Shown: piece after piece, positions 33,132 through 42,000 of the stretch
Layout of the letters: every line of letters starts with the position of its first letter
Position numbering within the stretch: position 1 is the first letter of the stretch
NCBI RefSeq assembly: GCF_000744705.1
Contig: NZ_JQML01000001.1
Span: forward strand, 1,364,001-1,428,000
DNA: 64,000 nt
Source of the DNA: Streptacidiphilus albus JL83
GTDB taxonomy: Bacteria > Actinomycetota > Actinomycetes > Streptomycetales > Streptomycetaceae
Direction of reading: 5' to 3'
Position numbers and translations under genes: made by a program
The notes under the pieces: model-generated
What the model was told of the DNA's origin: nothing
Databases searched by the model: none
What the model saw: only the letters and a program-made list of their open reading frames with translations

Positions 33132-34953
33132 GACCCTGTTGCCCAATTGATCTCACGCGGCGAGGTCGAGGGCTGCGAGGTGGGAAGTGCGCGTCGGTGC
33201 GAGTGGAGTTCCGTTCCACCAAGCGTCGAGTCGAATCAGGTTGATGGCGGCGGCCATGAAGATGTGGGCCAGGCGTGTCTTCGGCAGGCTGGCGTAGCGG
33301 GTGCGGCGGGCTCCGGTGGTAGCAACGGCCTGATGGATGGTGCCCTCGACTCCGGCGCGGGCGGCGTAGCGGGCTCTCCACTCGTCGGTGTCCTGCTCGG
33401 CCCGGACGCGTTCGAGGAGGATGTCTTGGTCCTGGGGGCGGACAGTGAGTTGCCGACCGTATCGGGTTGAGCGGGTGCACTGATCGCGCACCGGGCAGGG
33501 CGCGCACGTCTGGGTGGCGAAGCGGATCCGGACTGCGAGGCGGCCGCTGTGGTCGTAACCCTCAGTCCAGTACCTGCTGTTGGCCCCGCTCGGACATGTC
33601 GCCTGCCGGGCATCCCAGTCGATACTGAAGGACGTCTTGCCGTAGCCGGCGGCCTGGACGGCCTGGCGGGTGCTGTTGGGCCTGACCGGACCGACAACTT
33701 CGACACCGCGTTCCACCGGCGACGTCAACAGCAGTTCGGCGGAGATGTAACCGGAGTCCAGGAGGTGCTCGGACGGTAGCAAGCCCTTGTCGCCAAGGCG
33801 ATCGTGGATCTGCCCGACGACCGCCGCGTCGTGGACTGTGGCATCGGTGGTGACGACGTGGGTGATCACGTGCGGACGCCCGACCTCAGCAGGGTCGTCG
33901 CAGGTCTCGCTGAAGTGGACCTTGTAACCGTCCCAGCCGGATCCGCGCTTGACGGCATAGCGGGAATCCACATCGTAGGGCGAGGTGACCCTGACTCTGC
34001 TGGGCGGGCAGTCCTCCTTGCCCCGCCATGCCACCTCCTCGATCCCGTCAGTCACGGTGCGGCTGAACTGCTGCATCCACACCGTCCGCAGGACGGCGAC
34101 AGCGGGGACCTCCCGCAGCCAGCCCGGCGCTGCAGGTGTGAAGACTGCCTTGAGCAGCCGGTATCCGTCAATGGCGATCTGCCGCGCCAACTCGTCCCTC
34201 TCGTCCTGCGCGCCGGGCAACCGATAGGCGTCCACCCGCGCGCGATAGCGCTGCTGCCAGGACGGGTCCATCCACGTCCGCAGCCATGCCGGGGCGGCGA
34301 CCGCGATCGCCTCCAGGGTCGCTCGGAGCGTCTCTCCGACAAACTCAAGACGGTTCAAGTCCCGTACTGCGGACAGGACATGTGTGGAGTCGGTGCGCTG
34401 CCGCCCCCCGGGGGCGACCAATCCCAGCTCCACCAATCGCCGCAACAGAAGGTCCAGGACCGTCTCCTCCATCCCGCGCGCCAAGAGGCGGTCGCGGAAC
34501 CCAGTCAGCACGGTGAAGTCGAACCCTGGGTCCGACAGCTCGCTGCCCAACAGGTACTTCCAGTCGATCCTTGCCCGCGCCGCATGCGCGGCTTGGCGGT
34601 CGGTCAGGTTCTCGGCGAACTGCAGGACGCAGACCAGGGCCAGCTGCCCCGGCGAGATACCGGGACGGCCCCGGACTCCAAAGGCGGACCTGAACACCTC
34701 GTCGGCGAACAGTGGGCCAAGCTCGTCCCGGACCCGCATGGCCAGGCAGCCCTTGGGGAAAGCGGCGATAGCCACCTGCCGTGTCACCTGCGGAACCTCT
34801 GCCCCTGACCCCAGCCCCATCGACACCACGCCACCCCGTCCTGCGGCCGAACGATGCGCCACAACTGGATCAGACCGCCAACCGCAGTCTCACGGCCCAG
34901 GTCGCCCCCAGCGGGCAGATCGCCTCAGGTTCACCCAATTGGGCAACAGGGTC
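33132..34953 (-). mobile_element. Complete IS1182-family element (1822 bp)
   Basis: Perfect 18-bp terminal inverted repeats GACCCTGTTGCCCAATTG (33132-33149) and its complement (34936-34953). A 7-bp target duplication ATCGAAG flanks it at 33125-33131 and 34954-34960. It carries one intact transposase on the minus strand and sits in OrfB of an IS3 element. Confidence 0.95.
33153..34820 (-). CDS. IS1182-family transposase
   Basis: About 555 residues from ATG 34820. An in-frame start farther upstream is possible. Family blocks: GRPGISPGQLALVCVLQFAE, LTDRQAAHAARARIDWKYLL, TDSTHVLSAVRDLNRLEFVG, YAVKRGSGWDGYKVHFSETC, HLLDSGYISAELL, a cysteine cluster CAPCPVRDQCTRSTRYGR, and the end AGVEGTIHQAVATTGARRTR. 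The frame is intact, so the element may still be active. It catalyses cut-and-paste transposition through DDE chemistry. Confidence 0.94.
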   Translation of the reverse strand: MGLGSGAEVPQVTRQVAIAAFPKGCLAMRVRDELGPLFADEVFRSAFGVRGRPGISPGQLALVCVLQFAENLTDRQAAHAARARIDWKYLLGSELSDPGFDFTVLTGFRDRLLARGMEETVLDLLLRRLVELGLVAPGGRQRTDSTHVLSAVRDLNRLEFVGETLRATLEAIAVAAPAWLRTWMDPSWQQRYRARVDAYRLPGAQDERDELARQIAIDGYRLLKAVFTPAAPGWLREVPAVAVLRTVWMQQFSRTVTDGIEEVAWRGKEDCPPSRVRVTSPYDVDSRYAVKRGSGWDGYKVHFSETCDDPAEVGRPHVITHVVTTDATVHDAAVVGQIHDRLGDKGLLPSEHLLDSGYISAELLLTSPVERGVEVVGPVRPNSTRQAVQAAGYGKTSFSIDWDARQATCPSGANSRYWTEGYDHSGRLAVRIRFATQTCAPCPVRDQCTRSTRYGRQLTVRPQDQDILLERVRAEQDTDEWRARYAARAGVEGTIHQAVATTGARRTRYASLPKTRLAHIFMAAAINLIRLDAWWNGTPLAPTRTSHLAALDLAA

Positions 34954-35098
34954 ATCGAAGTCGAGTACAACCGCACCAGGCTCCGCAAGCACCCCGAGTT
35001 CGGGTACCTCACCCCACTCGAAACCCGAGCCAGACTGCAGCACCACTTCACCCCCGCAGCGTAAACACCCGCTGTCCAAGATCAGGGGGGAACTTCAG

Positions 35099-36349
35099 AC
35101 TGCCACGGCCGACGGTGTGGGCGCGTTCCCGGCCGCGAAGGTCATGGCGCTGGTCGCGGGGATGGCGGCGGGCGCGGACAGCATCGCGGACATGGACCGG
35201 TTGCGGCATGGCGCGATGGACAGCCTCTTCGGCGCGGTGCGCGCACCCTCGCCCCTGGGGACGTTCCTGCGTGCGTTCACGCACGGACACGTGAAGCAAC
35301 TGCACGCCGTCGCCCGTCGGCTACTGCCCCAACTCGCAGCCCACACCCCGCTGCTGCCCGGGGCCGCGACGGTGGCCTACCTGGACATCGACGACACGGT
35401 CCGCCGCACCCACGGCTACGCCAAGCAGGGCGCGGGCTACGGATACTCCAAGGTCAAGGGCCTGAACGTACTCCTGGCCGTGCTCTCCACCCCGCTCGCG
35501 GCTCCGGTCATCCCCGCGACCCGCCTGCGCAAAGGAGCCAGTGGTTCGGTGCGCGGGGCGGCCTCGTTCGTCGCCGAGGCGTTGCGCACCGCACACGCCT
35601 GCGGGGCGAGCGGGCTGCTGCTGCTTCGGGAGGACTCTGCTTTCTACGCCGGCGAAGTGATCGCGGCCTGCCGGGCGCTGGGTGCCCGGTTCTCGGTCAG
35701 CGCCCGGATGAACGCCTCGATCAGGAAGGCGATCGCCGGCATCGCCGAGGACGCCTGGACGGCGATCCGCTACCCGAAGGCGCTCTGGGACGAGGAGGGC
35801 CGGTGCTGGGTCTCGGACGCGGAGATCGCCGAGGTCCGCGAGTACACGGCGTTCACGTCCAAGCCGAAGAAGCAGCAGGTCACCGTCCGTCTGCTCGTGC
35901 GCCGGGTCAAGCGTGTCAACCCCGAGGGCCAGGTGCAGGGCCAGGGCGAGCTGTTCAGCGGCTACCGCTACCACTGCGCATTCACCGACTCACCGCTCTC
36001 GCTGGTCGACGCCGAGAAGGACCACCGCCGACACGCTGTGGTGGAACAGGTGATCGCGGACCTCAAATCCGGGCCGCTGGCCCACCTGCCCTCGGGCGAC
36101 TTCCAGGCCAACGCCGCCTGGCTCGCCCTGGCCGCGATCACCCACAACCTCATGCGCGCCCTGGGCACCCTGGCCTCGACGTTCCACGCCAAGGCGACCA
36201 CCGGGACCCTGCGCGACCAACTCATACGCGTGCCGACCCGAATAACGCGCGGAGCCCGGCGGCTGACGCTGCGTCTGCCCGTGAACTGGCCCTGGCGCGA
36301 GGCATGGTCGCAGGTGTTCGCCGTGCTCCACGCACCACCACACCCCTGA
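35099..36349 (+). pseudogene. IS1380-family transposase, N-terminally truncated
   Basis: The frame from the IS3 boundary reads FPAAKVMALVAGMAAGADSI, ADMDRLRHGAMDSLFG, HGYAKQGAGYGYSKVKGLNV, LLREDSAFYAGEVIAACRAL and ends YHCAFTDSPLSLVDAEKDHR, HAVVEQVIADLKSGPLAHLP. These are IS1380 transposase blocks with all but the first ~60 residues present. A frame joins it upstream to the IS3 OrfB tail, but that fusion is accidental. The sequence left of the IS3 element is not the missing IS1380 start. Confidence 0.88.
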
Positions 36350-36697
36350 CAGCCCCATCCGACCTGCCCGCGAGGCCCCGAACCTGTGGACATGTGGAAG
36401 AGCTGGACAGACCAGCGGCTACCCCACGCCCACCGACCACCTCCGCGCCGGCAACCGACCGCAAGACCCCCGAAACGATCACTCGGAAATCAGACCGGTG
36501 CATCCGGGCTGAGGCTATCGCAGAATGTTCTCCGGGCGGACCGGGTGACACACCGCGTGTACACGCTGACTGTCGAGTGCCATCATCGCGCAGTCCGCGT
36601 AGCCCGAGTGCACACCGAGGAAGGCCGATGCCGCGCCACGGTCGTGATATCCCAGTTACCCAGGGATGGGACCCGAGTCCAAGGCACAGGTGGCTAG
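36350..36697. other. 348-base region, IS1380 right flank, no gene
   Basis: The sequence after the IS1380 transposase stop probably includes the element's right end, perhaps near 36500-36520, but I could not find a left partner for an inverted repeat. No gene is supported. Confidence 0.4.
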
Positions 36698-38159
36698 TAC
36701 TACAGCCGGTGGTTTTACGGTGAGTGAGCGCGGGCGGTTCGGGTGCGGTAGTGGCTGTGGCGGGCCCGGGTTTGGTGGCGGGTGCGCCAGCGGTGCCAGT
36801 GCATGGTCAGCCAGGTGCGGGCGGTGCGCACTGGTGCCTGGACGATGCGGTCGTACAGGCGGCGGATCTCGTTCACGGTCGGGGGTCGACTGTCGGTGGA
36901 CGGTGCGGTATTAGCCGGCTCCGGACGTCGGCCAGGAAGGCCATGGCGAGCATGCATACGGTGGTGTGCCGGTACCACGAGCACCATTTGCGTACCTCGT
37001 GCTCATCGAGTCCGACCTGGCCCTTGGCCACCTGGAAGGACTCCTCGACCATCCAGCGCTGCCCGGCGGCGGTCACCAGGGCGGCCAGGGTGGTGCCGGG
37101 GTCGGCGTGGCACAGGAAGTAGGCGACCTCGCGGACCAGTTCGCCGGTCTTCTTGTTCACCTTGTTCGGAACGGTGGAACGCCGGATCAACAGGTGGCGC
37201 TCCAACTCCAGATCAGTGTGGGCGAGTTGGACGATGGCCCAGTCGTAGTCGCGCGGGCCCTTGGCGCCGTCGGCGCACGAACGGCGCTCGAAGACGTCCT
37301 CGGGCACGGCCGCGTACAGTTCGCGGGCCTGGCGGGTGCGCCCGTCGGGCAGTGGCAGCGCCTCGTCCTTGGGGATGGCCAGCACGTAGCGGATGCGTTG
37401 TTCCTCCAGCCAGGCACGCAGGGCGCGGGCCTGGCCGTAGACCTCGTCAGCCAGGAAGTAGGAGAACGGGACCCCTGCCCGCACGGCGCGTTCCACCATC
37501 CGCCGGGCCAGTTCCGGCTTGGTGGCCACTTGCGTGGCGCGCTCGGGCGGGATGCCCTGCTCGGCACTGCGCCGTTCATGTTCGGCGGTGGTTCCAGCCC
37601 ATGTCCTCCCGAGGTAGAGCTCGCGGTCGATCAGTGTCCGACCCCGGCTGGATCCGTAGGACAGGTGGACGCTGACCTGGGCGTTCTCGATCCGGCCTGC
37701 GGTTCCGGTGTACTGCCGCTGCACCCCGGCGCTCTTGGTGCCCTTCTTGATGTCACCAGTCTCGTCCGCGATGAGTACCGCATCCGGGGCGGTCAGGGCG
37801 GCGACGGCATAGTCCCGGACCCGGTCGCGCAGTTCGTCCGCGTCCCACGCCGCCTTGGCCAGGAAGCCCTGCAGCCGGTCGGGGTTGGGGTGACCGGCGA
37901 ACTCGGCCAGCTGCCACAGGTTCTTGCGCGGCACCTCAGCCAGCAGCCCGCGCATCATCGCCCGCAGGTTCTCCCGCGAGGCCGGGCGGGCGAACACATC
38001 GTCCACCGAGGCACACAGCGCCTCCAACTCACCCTCCATGGAACGGACATCAGCCTCGCTCAACTCGCCCGTCGGCACCGCACCTGGCGGCAGCATCACT
38101 CCCACGAATGGAGTAACGAGCCAGCCGCCATCACGTCACGTGAACAACCGGCTGTAGTA
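36698..38159 (-). mobile_element. IS701-family element with CTAG target duplication
   Basis: Terminal repeats begin TACTACAGCCGGTGGT on the left and, on the other strand, TACTACAGCCGGTTGT on the right. CTAG flanks both ends (36694-36697 and 38160-38163), the known IS701 target duplication. Length 1462 bp with one transposase gene on the minus strand. Confidence 0.93.
36715..38105 (-). CDS. IS701-family transposase, C-terminal frameshift
   Basis: The main frame (36873-38105, 410 residues) has the IS701 blocks LWQLAEFAGHPNPDRLQGFL, VLIADETGDIKKGTKSAGVQ, VPFSYFLADEVYGQARALRA, AKGPRDYDWAIVQLAHTDLE and QRWMVEESFQVAKGQVGLDE. It ends early at VDPRP. The expected C-terminus (PPTVNEIRRLYDRIVQAPVR to RTRHQTRARHSHYRTR) continues in another frame to a stop at 36715, so one base is lost or gained near 36890-36905. 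The element may therefore be inactive, or the base is an assembly error. Confidence 0.9.
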
Positions 38160-38267
38160 CTAGTAACCCGGCAGGCACTGCTGGGCAGCCTGACGTGAAC
38201 GAGTGCCCTGCAGACGCTGAATGAGGACTCGCGCCGATCGCCGAATAGATCCAGACGAGAGGCCCAG

Positions 38268-38984
38268 TCAGAGCCCACGAAGCATAGCGTTGGCTACATC
38301 TATAAGATCATCAAGGCGATGAATCTCAATTTTCTGCATTGGAGCAGACGAAGCCCAGACAATATATCCCTCACTACCACTCGGTCGAATTATAATCTCC
38401 CCCGCTTGAGCATCGTAGCAATCCTTTGCCATTCTCAATTTCCAATGCGAGAAGAAAGGGAACATTTTCCTAAGGTTCGAATTATCATGCAGTCTCAGCA
38501 GTAGATTCCGATAGGTGATAAACTCGTCGTCGCCAATAAGGATATCCCATTGCGTTTCAACTGGATTTCCATCCTCGTACGCCTGACTCAGTCGATCGAA
38601 TTTCATGAACGGAAACCTGTTGCCGAGTTCCTTCAGCCTGGCCCCACGCCTCCACAGGGCAAGAACTTCGACCACTTCGACAATATTGGACGTACTGCCG
38701 CTTGCCCATACATGCCCCCAGCCGCTATCCAAATTGACAGCAAACCTGCGACCGCGACCCAGATTGATCCGCATATTCCCACGCGACGAAGAGAACTTCG
38801 CCACATTCCATTCCCGACTTACCGATCCAGTGCGATCATCAGCATCGCCGAGGTCGACCTGAACTTCATTTGCGATCGAGACGAGGGCATCATGGAGTCC
38901 GCCTCGCGAAATGACATCAGAATAGTCACGAATACCAGATTCATCAGACGAGCCAATCGGCTCATTGCTTCCAAAATTATCCAC
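38268..38984 (-). CDS. DUF6193-like protein, candidate immunity protein
   Basis: 238 residues from GTG 38984, with GAGGA upstream. A longer frame to 39122 overlaps the toxin gene and is less likely. The segment RGARLKELGNRFPFMKFDRL, SQAYEDGNPVETQWDILI, then LRKMFPFFSHWKLRM matches my recollection of the DUF6193 family of Streptomyces. DNA is AT-rich compared with the chromosome, like the toxin tail it follows by 86 bases on the same strand. That position and the matched composition make it the likely immunity partner of the RHS toxin. This is inference; a search is needed for the family. Confidence 0.65.
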   Translation of the reverse strand: MDNFGSNEPIGSSDESGIRDYSDVISRGGLHDALVSIANEVQVDLGDADDRTGSVSREWNVAKFSSSRGNMRINLGRGRRFAVNLDSGWGHVWASGSTSNIVEVVEVLALWRRGARLKELGNRFPFMKFDRLSQAYEDGNPVETQWDILIGDDEFITYRNLLLRLHDNSNLRKMFPFFSHWKLRMAKDCYDAQAGEIIIRPSGSEGYIVWASSAPMQKIEIHRLDDLIDVANAMLRGL

Positions 38985-39070
38985 GGAAGAAATCCTCGAA
39001 ACTAGTGGTCTCGTGAGGGCAGACCACAAAGGTGATCGCCTCATGAGAAGGAGGAAAAAAGAGATAGGGA

Positions 39071-42000
39071 CTAGTAAGCCCACTCCAGTGCCCAGGCACT
39101 GGACCACTTGCCTTCTTGCCACTTCGGTTCAGGATATTCGGGTATCTGGCCATCCTCATCATAGAAATTAATGGTACCCCAAGACCTCCTCCCACCAATC
39201 ACAGCCCTCGCGAGCCAGCCCATCTCCTGTTGGGTGGCGTGTACGCCGTCGCCGCCTGCAAGCCCCCGAGTTGCCATGTCTTCAAAGTCCCCATCGAAAC
39301 CAACCATATAAACATGGATAGTCGTGGCAGGATCATCAATAGCTTTCGAGACATGATAATTCCAGCTATCAATATACTCCGCAGACGTGAAATGTTTGAA
39401 TTTCATATCATTGGCCCATTTGGCCACATTTGCCTTCTGATAGCCAAGTCCAACATTGCACGTGCTGCTGTTGTGGACCAAGATCGGGACGCCGCCCGCC
39501 ACAACATAGTACGTGTGAAGTTGCTGGACAGTAAGGTTCCAGCGATCGGCTGCGCCTGGGGTGATCTTGATGTTGGCAACGGTGGGGTGCTGGCCGTCGG
39601 TGCTGGCGAGTTTATGGCCGGGCTTGAGGTGATCGGCGCGGACCCATGTGTGGGTGGTGTCGTCCCAGAAGGGGTGGTTGGCGGTGGTGTGGATGACGGC
39701 AGTGTGACCATGCCCGATGGAGACAGTGACGTCGAGGAGGTCAGTGTCGTGGTTGATCCAGACGTGCTGGACCGTTCGTCCTCCCTCCTCCTTCCCTGTG
39801 TTGGGATCGGCTGATTCGACCTTGTCGCCGACCTTCAGCGAACCTATTGGCTCCGTTTTGCCGCTAGCCAGCAGGACTGGAGTAGTGGGAGCAAAGCTGC
39901 ATGCGGCCCCAGAAGCCCCATCTCCCGACCCTGACCCGTCAGTGCTGCTGGTGCCAGTGCTCGGCTTTGCAGGTGCGGCATTCAGTGCATCGTTCTTCTG
40001 CGCCTGGGCTTGTGCGTCGAGACGCTTGACTACTGCGAGGTCTCCTGTGTCGCTGCCTGGCGGGTCTACCGCAACGGTGATTGCGCCTGTGCTACCAGCG
40101 CCCGTACCGTCATGGCCGCCATGGCCGTCATCGCTGTTACCGTTGTCGCCGCTGTGATCGTGACCATCGCTACCATCGGTACTGTGTCCACCACCATCGG
40201 CCGGACCACAGTCGCTGAAGAGATCACATACAGCGATGACGGAAGTGCCTGCCGTATTTGCGCAGACATAGGCTGCTGCTCCCCAGCTCTCTACTATACA
40301 AGCTGCAACGCCGGCTATGGCCGCAGTTGCAATGGAGGAGGTCACCAATGCCCCGATACATGCCATGAGGCCGCAGGCGGGCGTGGGGTCGTGGTTTGCG
40401 TTGTAGTCGTCGCATCTAAACTTGCCGCCTCCCTCGCAGCCACTCGTGGCTGATCCGGAGCCTCCACTGCTGGTGTCGGTGCTGCTGGAGCTGGGGGTGG
40501 AGATGTCGCAACTGTCTCCTGCGCATCCTCCGCCGGCGGTGGTGGCGGGGTTGAGCATGAGGCCGGAGGGGTCGCTGCCGCTGCTGGGGTTGTCTCCGGC
40601 GTAGGTGTAGCCGCCCATCTGGTTGGGGTCGCCGGCTTCGAAGACGGGGTCGGGGCTGGTGAAGCGGCCTTGGATGGGGTCGTAGTTGCGGGCGCCGAGG
40701 AGGTCCAGGCCGGTGCTGGCGTCGGTGGGCTGGCCGAGGAAGCCGTGGTTCTCGGAGGGGTCGACCCAGGTGGCGGGGGTGGTGCCGCGGGGGTTGCCGT
40801 AGGGGTCGTAGGCGCGCCGGGTGACGGCGAGGGTAGCGGCGTTGATTGTGGTGGTGGCGGTGCCCTGCTGGTTGGCGACCTGATAGCTCAGGGTGCCGGC
40901 GCTGCTGCGGGTGATGGTGGTGCCGTCGGGTCCGGAGTAGTTGCGCAGGGCCGTGGAGGAGTTGTTGGGGACGTTCAGCGTGATCTGCTCGGCGCCGCCG
41001 AACAGGTAGAGGATCTTGGTGTTGTCGAAGGTGTTCGCCTGCTCCAGGAGGTTCCCGGAGGCGTCATAGATGTAGCTGCTGGTCTGGCTGCCAGTCCCGC
41101 TAGGCGTGGTGACACTGCTGGTGCGGCCGTCGGCGTTGTAGGTGATGGTCTGCTTCTGGCCGGCGGGGACGGCGGTGTTGTCGGTGGGAGTGGTGTAGGT
41201 CTGGCCGCTGCCGCCGCAGGTCCAGACGAGCTGCTTGGCGGCGCCGGGCGTCTGGTTGGCGCTGGGGTCCGCCAGGCAGAAGCCGGAGTGGGCGTTGACC
41301 AGGCTGGTAGCGGTGGCCTTCCACTGCTGGCTGGCGGCGCCACTGCAGGTGTCCAGGACGACCGTGGTGCCGTTGGCGACGGCGCCGCCACTGGTGTCCA
41401 GGCAAAGGCCCTGGACCCTGACGGTGCCGTCGGAGCCGATGCTGACGCTCTCTCCGCTCGAACCACAGCCCTCAAGTACCACGGCGGTGCCGGAAGTGGT
41501 GGATGCTCCCGGGTCGGCCAGGCACAGACTGCCGCCGGCGGTGGTCCTCACGCCGGACAGCAGGAAGCCAGCGCTGGTGGCGGTACGGCTGGTGGTGTTG
41601 CCGTCGTCGGCGCTGTTGCTGTCGGTGTAGCCGGGCGTCACGGTGGTGGTGCTGCCGAGGATGGGGTCGGTGGTGGTGACGGCCGTGGCCTGGTTGGGGT
41701 CGGTGGCAGGGGCGGTGCCGTTGGCGCCGTTGTAGGCGATCGTCTGGGTGGTGTTGTTCGCGAAGTTGCCGGTGGTGTCGTGGTTGACCTCGCCGGTGCG
41801 GTCGCCCAGCAGGTCGTAGCTGTAGGTCTGCCAGTAGGCGTCGCCGGCGGTGTCACCCACGGTGGTGGTGGTGATCGGTGCGGTCGCGGTGGTCTGCGGC
41901 GTCGCGGTGTTGCAGCCGCCTACATCGCCGACGGTGGGGTCGTCGGTGATGGGCGGGCTGAGGGTGGTGCCGGTGTTGATGCCGGCGGTGTCGGTCCATG

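Larger units (their letters stand above)
32333..35064 (+). pseudogene. IS3-family OrfB integrase, split by IS1182 insertion
   Basis: The 5' part (32333-33131) has LCRTLGLPRSTYYAH, then the DDE residues in LVGDMTELVTEEGKLYLATC, HTDRGSEYTSAEF and AAAESWFALLKAE. It breaks after RADVFRFIE. The missing end lies at 34961-35064 and reads VEYNRTRLRKHPEFGYLTPL to FTPAA and a stop. Removing 33132-34960 (the nested element plus one copy of ATCGAAG) joins FRFIE to VEYNRT in frame. Confidence 0.92.
31952..35097 (+). mobile_element. IS3-family element, interrupted by an IS1182-family element
   Basis: The ends carry imperfect inverted repeats: TGAAGTTCCCCCTCTGAGC at the left and, read inward on the other strand, TGAAGTTCCCCCCTGATC at the right, each followed by TGGACAG. 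GAC flanks both sides (31949-31951, 35098-35100), a 3-bp duplication typical of IS3. Without the nested element it is about 1.3 kb. Confidence 0.85.

Noticed and set aside
34781..36349. A 522-codon frame linking the IS3 tail to the IS1380 transposase
   Set aside because: It crosses the end of the IS3 element and merges unrelated sequences by chance; only the part from about 35099 is IS1380 coding.
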